From positions 1 to 9,880 of the forward strand of contig CALKWO010000331.1 in the NCBI GenBank assembly GCA_938003875.1: 9,880 nucleotides of DNA, in the 5' to 3' direction. The position numbers and the translations under genes are program-made. This document shows, in pieces, positions 1 to 5,607 of the stretch (position 1 is the stretch's first letter; each line of letters starts with the position of its first letter). This stretch comes from an uncultured bacterium (GTDB lineage Bacteria; Planctomycetota; Uabimicrobiia; Uabimicrobiales; JABWCH01). The notes beneath the pieces were generated by a model. That model worked only from the letters and a program-made list of their open reading frames with translations. It did no database searches and was not told where the DNA came from.

Positions 1-65
1 GGCAAGGCTGGCAGGGAGAAGCTGCAAGGCTGCCCTGGGAGATGAGCTGCCTTGCACAAGGCTAG
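1..65. repeat. GC-rich low-complexity island (copy 1)
   Basis: This stretch is built from short words such as GCAAGGCTGGC, CTGCAAGGCTGCC and GCCTTGCACAAGGC, in contrast to the AT-rich gene beside it. The same vocabulary returns near 5336-5480, 5608-5860, 6158-6357, 7956-8025 and 9857-9880. It lies just downstream of the Rpn-like gene. GCCTTG/CAAGGC at 49-54 and 57-62 is a small inverted repeat. No gene is credible here. Confidence 0.6.
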
Positions 66-89
66 ATTGTCTCTCTTTCTTTAAAAAAA

Positions 90-1133
90 TTATTTTTTAG
101 TCAAAAATAATTGAAATTCTTGTAAATTGTTACTGCTTGCAGCTTTTCTTAATAAGAAAGCTAAATCTTGCTTTTGAATAATGCAGCCAAGGCTTGTGAT
201 AATATCCTCTGGCACTTCTTGAAATTTTTCTTTCAAAACCTCAATAATGCTTTCTTTTATTCCTTCCTGTCTGCCTTCCTGCCTGCCTAGCTTTCTACCT
301 GTCTGCTCACCCAAAGTAAATAATTTTTTAGGCATTGTTTCTAGCATACTCTTTATCTCCTTCCTTGTATTACGCTCTAAATCCAAATTTTCCAATACTT
401 CACTAGCTTTTTCAGGAAACTCTCGTTTTAGCTTTAGTACTACCCATTTTATAATTGATTTCCAAAGTAGTTCATCTGGTTCTTTATTCAATATTTCTAA
501 AGCTTCTTTTAAAGTTGTCTCCAACTCTTCTTCTGTATTTTTTTCTTGCTCTAACAAAAAAACTCCTGCCAGGCTATTCCCCAGATTTTTAAGCTTTTGC
601 TCATCATAATGGGAAACATCTACAAGATGGTAGCTAAAATTTGGGATAAATTCTCTAAATACTTCCCCTTGCTCTACCAATTCTATCAGCGATGTCTTTG
701 CTGTCCAATTCCTAGATCCATTATAAAGCACTATAGGAAATATTGGCGGCCAACGAAATCCTTTCTGTCTACGTAGATTTTCATCCATATTTTTATAAAA
801 ATCTGTCCAGATGTCAGCCATATAAAATAGTAACCTAAAAGCAAAAGAATAGTCAACTGTAGATTGCTGTTCTATTAATACGTAGAGAAATACTTCTTTA
901 TCTGGATTTCCTAATAATGGCACCCTATAAAGCATATCGGTTTCTTGCTTCTCCAGTCCCTTTATGATAAAACTTTTGTCAATGCGTTGGCTTTTTGTAT
1001 AGTCCAGCCTAGCTTTCCAATCTGCTTCTACGTAGCCTTCTATCAATTGCTGGAAAATTTTTGTAAACGACAGAAGCATTTTATATCCTCTATCGTGAAT
1101 ATCATGCGGTTTATTATTTTCTTGTTCTTCCAT
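90..1133 (-). CDS. Rpn/YhgA-like PD-(D/E)XK family nuclease (recombination-promoting nuclease, putative transposase)
   Basis: The 347-residue protein matches the Rpn/YhgA-like family. Family knowledge: these are PD-(D/E)XK-fold DNA endonucleases that promote RecA-independent recombination, often annotated as putative transposases, and some act in phage defence. Seen: the N-terminal 'HDRGYKMLLS' opening (residues 13-22), the acidic core ETDMLYRV (64-71, D66) and LIEQQSTVD (86-94, E88 and Q90), which fit the D...ExQ catalytic pattern. The C-terminal part carries a four-residue glycine/arginine repeat (about 277-292), typical of the family and prone to length change, then a charged helix. The ATG is supported by AAAAGGAA six bases upstream. 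It is the last gene in the transcription direction and is separated from the primase-helicase gene by 222 bases that contain inverted repeats. The length is normal and the frame intact, so it is probably active. The exact biological role here is unknown. Confidence 0.85.
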   Translation of the reverse strand: MEEQENNKPHDIHDRGYKMLLSFTKIFQQLIEGYVEADWKARLDYTKSQRIDKSFIIKGLEKQETDMLYRVPLLGNPDKEVFLYVLIEQQSTVDYSFAFRLLFYMADIWTDFYKNMDENLRRQKGFRWPPIFPIVLYNGSRNWTAKTSLIELVEQGEVFREFIPNFSYHLVDVSHYDEQKLKNLGNSLAGVFLLEQEKNTEEELETTLKEALEILNKEPDELLWKSIIKWVVLKLKREFPEKASEVLENLDLERNTRKEIKSMLETMPKKLFTLGEQTGRKLGRQEGRQEGIKESIIEVLKEKFQEVPEDIITSLGCIIQKQDLAFLLRKAASSNNLQEFQLFLTKK

Positions 1134-1147
1134 TATGTTCCTTTTGT

Positions 1148-1176
1148 AATAAATTTTCTAAGCCTATATATATCAA
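1148..1176 (-). promoter_or_regulatory. Possible sigma-A promoter of the Rpn-like gene
   Basis: On the minus strand TTGATA (1171-1176) is followed after 17 bases by TTTATT (1148-1153). The -35 is good and the -10 mediocre; the start would lie very close to the ribosome binding site. A small palindrome, TATCCT-TT-AGGATA (1183-1196), sits just upstream and could be an operator. Confidence 0.35.
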
Positions 1177-1200
1177 TATGTTTATCCTTTAGGATAGAGG

Positions 1201-1340
1201 ATGCAGGATTGCAGGTATTTGCAGGAGTAATTTGCTACTCTTAGTCTAAATATTTAATATTTAGATTTTTTTCCCTTTAAAATTTTACTCCGTTGAATCT
1301 GGGTTAGAATTCAATCCTGCATAATCCTGCAATCCTGCAT
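1201..1340. repeat. 15-bp perfect inverted repeat flanking 110 bp
   Basis: ATGCAGGATTGCAGG at 1201-1215 is repeated as its exact reverse complement at 1326-1340. Each arm is itself made of repeats of the word GCAGGAT/ATCCTGC, with an additional AATCCTGC just before the right arm (about 1313-1320). The pair occupies the spacer between the Rpn-like gene and the primase-helicase gene. It could be a transcript-end structure, the remains of a small mobile element, or a binding array. No open reading frame lies between the arms. Confidence 0.6.
1245..1272 (+). terminator. AT-only hairpin with T-tract
   Basis: TCTAAATATT (1245-1254) and AATATTTAGA (1256-1265) form a perfect 10-bp palindrome, followed by seven T on the plus strand. 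It sits within the 15-bp inverted repeat pair. As a plus-strand terminator it is weak because the stem has little GC. All nearby genes are on the minus strand, so it may instead be an operator or part of the 3' end of the primase-helicase transcript. Confidence 0.3.
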
Positions 1341-1355
1341 ATTATTTTTTATATC

Positions 1356-3773
1356 TTATTCTTTTTTAGAAAGTAAAGAATCAGAATAAGATAAGTTAAT
1401 ATTGACTCGCCAAAGTCCTGTTTTTTCTCTAGTTTTTCCTGCCTCAATAATACACTTACCATCTTCCCATCGGTTTTTAACTTTCCGAAGAAAGTTGGAT
1501 AGCTTCTTACTATTAATTCCTTCTTTTCCTCCAGCTAAATCACTAAGTATATCTTTTAGTTTTTCTTGCTCTTCTGAAAGAGAAATTAATTTTTTGATGG
1601 TTATAGGCTCTAAAGTTGTATCACTCCATGCTGTTAGCAATGCCTTCAAGTCATTTCTGATACTGTCGCTTTCTTCGATCTTTTGGCGAGTTTTACAAGG
1701 GTCTTCGAGTCCCAACCATACTATTGAGGCTCGAATCCATGAATTCCATTCTTCGAATCTTCCAAATGGCTTAACTGTGCAGGGTTTTCCTGCAAGATGG
1801 AATGCTCTTAAAATTGTCAATGCTGCCTCAATAAGCTCAAAGCGGTGAGCAGGCACATACACGCGCAAGTCAATATCAAAGTCTCTTTCTTCTGGACGTT
1901 CACATTGTGGATCAAGTTCACACAACAAAGCCCTTGTTGTCATGTCACCCTGAAAAGAAAGATTATTTCCTGTAGCCAAAAAAGTAGAAGCTGTTGAAAC
2001 TTCTATCATTTGGTTGAAGCCTAGAAGCCTTTCTTTCCAATATTCTTGTGTCAATATCGTACATAATGCTTCGCCTTTAATCGGATATTCTGCATTATCT
2101 ATGCAAATGACCTGATCCCCTGCCATAAGCAAAGCGAGATATTTCTTTTTGTCTTCTTCATCACTTCTGGATTGTGTTATCATACTGGCGTTGCTTCCAG
2201 TTGCTATCAAAGACACTATATCTGCAAGTAAACTTTTACCACTCCCCATTTTTGGAGCAGAGAAGCCACAAATAGGAGCAGTACGGATTGATTTTCTGAA
2301 AATGGCTGTAAGAATAAATGCAAGGGCTACTGCCCGATCTGCCTCATCTACAAATGGAAAATCTTTGATAATTAAAAGTAATTTATCTTTAGCCTTTGCT
2401 ACTTCTTGCGTTGTGGGAATTTCTGGAATATTTACTTCTTTACCTGTTCCGCAGAAAAATAAACCAGTTTCTTTATCATACCCAGGAATATTTAAAATTG
2501 TTCCGTCTTCTCTAAGTGTTGGACTAGATATAATTCCATTTAGTATTGGCAATTTCCAATCCTTTGCTCCTACATAAATTTCAGCGTAAGTACGAGGGCA
2601 ATCCGTCCTTTCCCATCCAGCATCATGGCTTTGTTTTAGCCAAATGGCTTTTTCCGTTAGAATTTTTACTATATATGATGGATCAACTTCCTGTATGATC
2701 CAAGTATCTACGCCTCTTTTGATTGTTTTAAATGGCTTGAATTCTTTAGAAATACGGACAAGTTGCCCACATCTTTGATAAATTCCATTCTCTATCAGTA
2801 TGGCTTCCATTTTTTTGATTGCTTCTGGTAACATGCCCCCTTCTACTTTAATCACTGGCTTTTTTTCTTTTTCGCCGATTTCTCTATTTGTTTTTTCTTT
2901 GTATGCTCTTTTTAGCGCAGCTTTAAACGTAGTCCAGTTAATTTGGTATGCTTCTTTTAAATGGTATTCTTCGAATAGGGATCGGCTATCAATATCTATT
3001 GAATAATAGGATTCAGCAAGTATTTCTGCAAGCTTTATATGATTAACATTATTATTCCAAAGATTTTTTATTCCTGCCTGCTGGATTAAATTGATCATCT
3101 CGGCTTGTGGATTCTTCCCTTCTTCTTCCACTGCAACAAGATAGTCATCTATACCTTTGCTAGTTTCTGGAAAGTCTATAATAAATGGATTTGCTTTTCT
3201 CTTTCTGAGGAAAAGAAAGAGTTTGATGAGTGCTTGCTGTACGGCGGGTTTATGGTGATAATCGCTATCAAAGCAAATATATACGTTACGGCAAGAAAGT
3301 ACTACATTTGCCCATTCTGGACATCTAAACATCTCCACTCCAGCAATTCCGACAACGGCATAATCTTTTAACGAAAGCTCTTGTGTTACCTTAGCAGCTT
3401 TTTTTTCTCCTTCTACGATAATTAATGGAATGGAGGCATTGCCTAGTTTTATTAATTCTTGTTCAAGAAAATAGAGATGTTGTGTTGATTGGCAATGATT
3501 CGCTATAGGGCTTAAGTATTTTGCTTTGTTATATTCGTTGGAAAGTTTTATCCTGGCAAACTTTTCTAGTATGTGATTATATGGTATGACATAGGCATTT
3601 ATTGCCTGTAAAAGTGATTGACCATCCATAGACGAAAAACCTAGTATTTCTTGAAGATCACGACTATTCTTGACAGGCCTAATTCCCATCTTATCAACGA
3701 TATTTTGGCGTAAACCTGATTTTCTTAAATCATTGCTTATCCATGTATCTTCCTCTAAATTTATGATACTCAT
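1356..3773 (-). CDS. TOPRIM (DUF3854-like) and helicase-type ATPase replication protein (primase-helicase)
   Basis: This 805-residue protein joins two recognisable halves. The N-terminal half has a DUF3854/TOPRIM-like core: IIVEGEKKAAKV (118-129, E121/E123), then VYICFDSD (164-171) and KGIDDYL (206-212), the acidic residues that bind metal in TOPRIM primases. The C-terminal half has a P-loop, GFSAPKMGSGKS (503-514, K513), a Walker B VICIDNAE (555-562), a sensor-like LATGNN (599-604) and a possible arginine finger in MTTRALL (R614), as in D5/DUF927-type superfamily 3 replicative helicases. The likely role is priming and unwinding during plasmid replication (family knowledge plus inference). 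I chose ATG at 3773 because AAGGAA lies about nine bases upstream; an in-frame TTG six codons earlier lacks a good site. A perfect 11-bp palindrome and two hairpins lie upstream. The frame is intact. Confidence 0.8.
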   Translation of the reverse strand: MSIINLEEDTWISNDLRKSGLRQNIVDKMGIRPVKNSRDLQEILGFSSMDGQSLLQAINAYVIPYNHILEKFARIKLSNEYNKAKYLSPIANHCQSTQHLYFLEQELIKLGNASIPLIIVEGEKKAAKVTQELSLKDYAVVGIAGVEMFRCPEWANVVLSCRNVYICFDSDYHHKPAVQQALIKLFLFLRKRKANPFIIDFPETSKGIDDYLVAVEEEGKNPQAEMINLIQQAGIKNLWNNNVNHIKLAEILAESYYSIDIDSRSLFEEYHLKEAYQINWTTFKAALKRAYKEKTNREIGEKEKKPVIKVEGGMLPEAIKKMEAILIENGIYQRCGQLVRISKEFKPFKTIKRGVDTWIIQEVDPSYIVKILTEKAIWLKQSHDAGWERTDCPRTYAEIYVGAKDWKLPILNGIISSPTLREDGTILNIPGYDKETGLFFCGTGKEVNIPEIPTTQEVAKAKDKLLLIIKDFPFVDEADRAVALAFILTAIFRKSIRTAPICGFSAPKMGSGKSLLADIVSLIATGSNASMITQSRSDEEDKKKYLALLMAGDQVICIDNAEYPIKGEALCTILTQEYWKERLLGFNQMIEVSTASTFLATGNNLSFQGDMTTRALLCELDPQCERPEERDFDIDLRVYVPAHRFELIEAALTILRAFHLAGKPCTVKPFGRFEEWNSWIRASIVWLGLEDPCKTRQKIEESDSIRNDLKALLTAWSDTTLEPITIKKLISLSEEQEKLKDILSDLAGGKEGINSKKLSNFLRKVKNRWEDGKCIIEAGKTREKTGLWRVNINLSYSDSLLSKKE

Positions 3774-3785
3774 ACAAAAATTTCC

Positions 3786-3814
3786 TTGCAATATAGCATT
3801 AAATATGTTATATT
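3786..3814 (+). promoter_or_regulatory. Plus-strand extended -10 promoter candidate
   Basis: TTGCAA (3786-3791), a 17-bp spacer, then TATATT (3809-3814) preceded by TGT, giving an extended -10. Transcription would start near 3821 and run away from the primase-helicase gene, through two hairpins, against the leader of that gene. The -10 box lies in the palindrome at 3796-3820, so the promoter would be blocked by a protein bound there. Confidence 0.45.
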
Positions 3815-3820
3815 TAATGC
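3796..3820. promoter_or_regulatory. Perfect 11-3-11 palindrome, probable operator before the primase-helicase gene
   Basis: GCATTAAATAT (3796-3806) and ATATTTAATGC (3810-3820) are exact reverse complements with a 3-bp centre. The palindrome ends 22 bp before the chosen ATG. It overlaps a plus-strand promoter candidate and a minus-strand extended -10 (TGCTATATT, 3790-3798). A dimeric repressor, possibly the nearby 72-residue HTH protein, could bind here (inference). The spacing does not fit a Xer/dif site, which has a 6-8 bp centre. Confidence 0.6.
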
Positions 3821-3920
3821 GTTAAATACATCTATTACATATCCCTAGAGTACGAAACTAGGGAGAAGATTATATAAACCAAGCCTCGGCCACGAACCGA
3901 GGCTTGGTTTGTTATTATTT
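3821..3920 (+). ncRNA. Possible counter-transcribed regulatory RNA
   Basis: A transcript from the plus-strand promoter would be about 100 bases and contain two stem-loops. The first is TCCCTAG/CTAGGGA (3842-3848 and 3858-3864) with a 9-base loop. The second has a perfect 14-bp stem (3876-3889 and 3897-3910) with a 7-base loop, followed by the U-rich TTTGTTATTATTTATT. Both loops expose ACGAA. Such small antisense RNAs opposite replication-gene leaders control plasmid copy number in several families; that role here is inference. The alternative is that the hairpins act only on minus-strand transcripts. Confidence 0.4.
3876..3910. terminator. Perfect 14-bp GC-rich stem-loop, intrinsic terminator
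   Basis: The arms 3876-3889 and 3897-3910 pair perfectly, with AAGCCTCGG in the left arm and loop CCACGAA. A T-rich tail (TTTGTTATTATTTATT) follows on the plus strand; on the minus strand the tail ATATAATC is poorer. It lies 76 bases downstream of the stop of the 72-residue HTH gene and about 100 bases before the primase-helicase start. It could end both the HTH gene's message and a plus-strand RNA. Confidence 0.65.
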
Positions 3921-3986
3921 ATTCCTATTTTTAAAAATTAGTTACTATATTTTATCTTTTATCATGATTATATAATACTAATTCGC

Positions 3987-4205
3987 CTAGATAACAGCCT
4001 CTTGTATCTTATTTGTTTTTAATTCGCCTGCTATTTCTTTCTTCTTCTGTTCAATCCAATTTTCAATATCTTTCTTCAAAAATCGCCAGTCACTGCCTAT
4101 CTTAAAGGATGGAATATTTTTTTTCTTTGCCAAATTATAAACGGTTCTTTCATGTATTTGAAGAAAATCAGCAGCTTGTTTTATAGTTAAAATTTCTCTT
4201 TCCAT
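3987..4205 (-). CDS. Excisionase/MerR-family helix-turn-helix DNA-binding protein
   Basis: This is a 72-residue protein with the standard HTH_17 (excisionase-type, winged) layout: LTIKQAADFLQIHERTVYNL (6-25) is the helix-turn-helix, IPSFKIGSDWRFLKKDIENW (31-50) the wing and following helix. The family includes Xis-like proteins and small regulators of plasmids and genomic islands. No integrase is present in the window, so a regulator of plasmid functions, such as the neighbouring primase-helicase gene or its palindrome at 3796-3820, is more likely than excision (inference). The ATG at 4205 has GAGGAG seven bases upstream. A second, stronger-looking ribosome binding site and ATG lies 22 bases upstream in another frame. 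Confidence 0.8.
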   Translation of the reverse strand: MEREILTIKQAADFLQIHERTVYNLAKKKNIPSFKIGSDWRFLKKDIENWIEQKKKEIAGELKTNKIQEAVI

Positions 4206-4227
4206 TGATTATCTCCTCTCTTTTCAT
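4168..4227 (-). CDS. Possible 19-codon leader peptide overlapping the HTH gene start
   Basis: AAGGAG lies seven bases before ATG at 4227. This opens a 19-codon frame (MKREEIINGKRNFNYKTSC) that reads through the ribosome binding site and first codons of the 72-residue HTH gene in a different frame. The two starts are an imperfect repeat, GGAGATA-NN-CAATG. The arrangement may be a duplicated start, or a leader peptide that tunes translation of the HTH protein. No homology is claimed. Confidence 0.3.
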   Translation of the reverse strand: MKREEIINGKRNFNYKTSC

Positions 4228-4278
4228 TGCCTATCTCCTTAAAGTTAATTTTTTATTTTAGACTGTATAAGATTTAAT

Positions 4279-4307
4279 ATAATACATTATAATTCATTTT
4301 AAATCAA
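4279..4307 (-). promoter_or_regulatory. Probable promoter of the 72-residue HTH gene
   Basis: On the minus strand TTGATT (4302-4307), a 17-bp spacer, and TATTAT (4279-4284). It lies in a very AT-rich stretch between the hairpin at 4323-4362 and the HTH gene, giving a leader of about 65 bases. This suggests that the HTH gene has its own transcript rather than only reading through from the coiled-coil gene. Confidence 0.45.
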
Positions 4308-4322
4308 TAAAAATTTTCTATT

Positions 4323-4362
4323 AAAGATAACAAAATAGAGCCATTGCCTTTTTGTTATCTTT
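4323..4362 (-). terminator. 13-bp perfect hairpin after the coiled-coil gene
   Basis: AAAGATAACAAAA (4323-4335) and TTTTGTTATCTTT (4350-4362) pair perfectly around a 14-base loop. It begins 20 bases after the stop of the 247-residue gene. The stem is AT-rich and the tail on the minus strand is only moderately T-rich, so it is a weak terminator or an mRNA-stabilising structure. Its arm includes TTGTTAT, the word used in the upstream repeat arrays. Confidence 0.5.
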
Positions 4363-4382
4363 GTATGCTCAAATTTATAAAC

Positions 4383-5126
4383 TCAAGCCATCGAGATAGC
4401 TATCCCTTTTTTCTCACAGTATGATTTGATTTTTTCCTCAGCTTTTCCTGCATCATCGCCAATATATATCCGATGGAGCTTCCCCTCTATTCTTTTCACT
4501 GCATAGTATTTTTCATAACGATTTCCTTGTGTCCAGGTATTTTCTATTCTTATGCTGAATCCCATAAGATTTTCTATGGTATTTTCTTCTCTTATGATTC
4601 CCTTAGAAGGATTCTTTATCTTGCCCTTTTGCATATTGGCAATAATGCCTTTCAAAGATTCAATTTCATCACGTAGCTCATTCATTGTGCTTTTCATCTC
4701 TTGGATTTCGTTCATGATTCTTTCCTCATCTTTTTTAATCTTTGTTTGTTTAACTTTATTTTGTTGTATTGTTATACTCTTCTCGGAAATATTTATAATA
4801 GATTGTTTTTCAGATTCATTTCCGATTTCTATCTTTTTATCTTTCTGTTCTTGATTTTTTTCTTTCTCTTTTCTTGTTTGTTCAACTTTGTTGTATTGTT
4901 TAACTTTTGTAGATTGCCCTGCTTTTACCTTTCCAGGATTCTTATTTATTAGCTTTTCTCTAGCCTCATCTAGCCTGGAATACGCTAGTCTGATAGCATC
5001 ATCTTTAACCGCTATACCTTCTACGATTTTGTTGATTGTGACAATGTTTCCCAAGTCTCTCTTAGATACTTCATTCTTATTCACAGCTTCTATAATCGTT
5101 TTTCTCATCGTTTCTATTTCTTCCAT
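4383..5126 (-). CDS. Coiled-coil DNA-binding-like protein; candidate single-component partition protein
   Basis: I do not recognise a named family for this 247-residue protein. Seen: an N-terminal helical part (1-60) with a possible HTH around 19-46; a lysine/glutamine-rich low-complexity linker (62-130); a coiled coil (about 131-166, IMNEIQEMKSTMNELRDEIE region); and a compact C-terminal domain (188-240) with strand-rich WTQGNRYEKYYAVKRIEGK and HRIYIG followed by a helix, reminiscent of small DNA-binding domains of integrases. ATG at 5126 has GGAGG six bases upstream. The promoter lies within inverted TTGTTATACTA words, and two clusters of a 31-bp-period repeat follow upstream. Copies of the same repeat lie inside the linker-coding part. 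No ATPase is adjacent. The size, coiled coil and upstream repeats resemble the pSK1 Par locus (inference). Alternatives are a repressor or a copy-control protein. Confidence 0.6.
   Translation of the reverse strand: MEEIETMRKTIIEAVNKNEVSKRDLGNIVTINKIVEGIAVKDDAIRLAYSRLDEAREKLINKNPGKVKAGQSTKVKQYNKVEQTRKEKEKNQEQKDKKIEIGNESEKQSIINISEKSITIQQNKVKQTKIKKDEERIMNEIQEMKSTMNELRDEIESLKGIIANMQKGKIKNPSKGIIREENTIENLMGFSIRIENTWTQGNRYEKYYAVKRIEGKLHRIYIGDDAGKAEEKIKSYCEKKGIAISMA
4756..4778. repeat. 31-bp-family repeat copy inside the coiled-coil gene
   Basis: These 23 bases are identical to 5254-5276 in the upstream array, including TTGTTGTATTGTTATACT. On the coding strand they read through ITIQQNK (residues 118-124). 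Confidence 0.75.
4885..4900. repeat. Second repeat copy inside the coiled-coil gene
   Basis: ACTTTGTTGTATTGTT matches 5151-5166 in the operator region exactly. It encodes part of KQYNKVEQ (residues 76-83), in a different frame from the copy at 4756-4778, so the similarity is at the DNA level and not conserved protein sequence. Confidence 0.65.
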
Positions 5127-5140
5127 GACTTGCCTCCTTT

Positions 5141-5221
5141 TTGTTATACTACTTTGTTGTATTGTTATATTGTTATATAGTATAACAAATCTTTGTTATA
5201 TTTTCAATAACAATATAACAA
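5141..5221. promoter_or_regulatory. Inverted-repeat operator region of the coiled-coil gene
   Basis: TTGTTATACTA (5141-5151) is repeated as its exact complement at 5178-5188, and TTGTTATATT (5193-5202) as its complement at 5212-5221. Direct copies TTGTTGTATTGTTATATTG lie between. The inverted copies cover the promoter -10 and the bases next to the ribosome binding site, as expected for an autoregulated gene whose protein binds the TTGTTATA word. Confidence 0.55.
5179..5207 (-). promoter_or_regulatory. Strong extended -10 promoter of the coiled-coil gene
   Basis: On the minus strand TTGAAA (5202-5207), a 17-bp spacer, and TATACT (5179-5184) preceded by TGT. Both boxes are close to the sigma-A consensus. 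The leader would be about 45 bases. The -10 box is part of the TTGTTATACTA repeat word. Confidence 0.65.
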
Positions 5222-5225
5222 TTTT

Positions 5226-5332
5226 TTTTGTTGTATTGTTATACTAAGAGTTGTTATTTTGTTGTATTGTTATACTAAGAGTTGTTATTTTGTTGTATTG
5301 TTATACTAAGAGTTGTTGTATTGTTGTATATT
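5226..5332. repeat. 31-bp tandem repeat array, cluster 1 (three units)
   Basis: Three direct copies begin at 5226, 5257 and 5288, an exact 31-bp period (about three helical turns). Their shared core is TATTGTTATACTAAGAG, followed by TTGTT. The last unit runs into GTTGTATTGTTGTA. There are no spacers, so this is not CRISPR. It is a binding-site array of the kind used as plasmid centromeres, incompatibility determinants or operators. It lies just upstream of the coiled-coil gene. Confidence 0.8.
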
Positions 5333-5335
5333 GAT

Positions 5336-5480
5336 CCTGCTCTTCAGCCAGTCCTGCAAGCCTTGCTAAAGAGCAAGGCTCAGCCAGCCCTGCTCTTTCC
5401 TCCCTCCCTCCATCCAGCTAGGCTTTTGCTCTTCTCCTTGCATGGCTTGCATGGCTGCTTTGTATGCCAGGCTTCTTCTA
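5336..5480. repeat. GC-rich low-complexity island between the two repeat clusters
   Basis: Words such as CAGCCAGTCCTGCAAGCC, GAGCAAGGCT and GCATGGCTTGCATGGC dominate. AGCCTTGCT and AGCAAGGCT (about 5347-5378) can pair. It separates two clusters of the same 31-bp repeat, as if inserted into, or duplicated with, the array. No credible gene. Confidence 0.55.
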
Positions 5481-5501
5481 TGGCTTGACTCTTTTTGGTT
5501 A

Positions 5502-5587
5502 TATCGCTTTGTTATATTGTTATATTGTTGTACTAAGAGTTGTTATATTGTTGTATTGTTATACCAAGAGTTGTTGTATTGTTGTAG
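5502..5587. repeat. 31-bp repeat array, cluster 2 (two units)
   Basis: TATTGTTGTACTAAGAG (5523-5539) and TATTGTTATACCAAGAG (5554-5570) are again exactly 31 bp apart, preceded by degenerate TTGTTATAT words. The cluster ends with the same GAGTTGTTGTATTGTTGTA tail as cluster 1. This identical ending suggests that the array plus its flank was duplicated. Confidence 0.75.
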
Positions 5588-5607
5588 CTTTCTTTTTTAT
5601 TGCTAGA

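Noticed and set aside
1402..3371. Plus-strand open frames of 68-148 codons across the primase-helicase gene
   Set aside because: All lie opposite a clearly conserved gene, show no recognisable domain and have no Shine-Dalgarno sequence.
3771..3791. Upstream TTG start for the primase-helicase gene
   Set aside because: The AAGGAA site is correctly spaced for the ATG at 3773 and would lie downstream of the TTG.
3796..3820. Xer/dif-type resolution site
   Set aside because: The centre is only 3 bp, whereas XerC/XerD arms are separated by 6-8 bp, and no recombinase is encoded in the window.
4473..5247. Several hydrophobic plus-strand frames that resemble membrane proteins
   Set aside because: They are antisense to the lysine/glutamate-rich coiled-coil gene and its AT-rich repeats; they lack ribosome binding sites, and their hydrophobicity is a by-product of T-rich codons.
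5226..5587. CRISPR array
   Set aside because: Units are contiguous at 31 bp with no unique spacers, and no cas gene is present.
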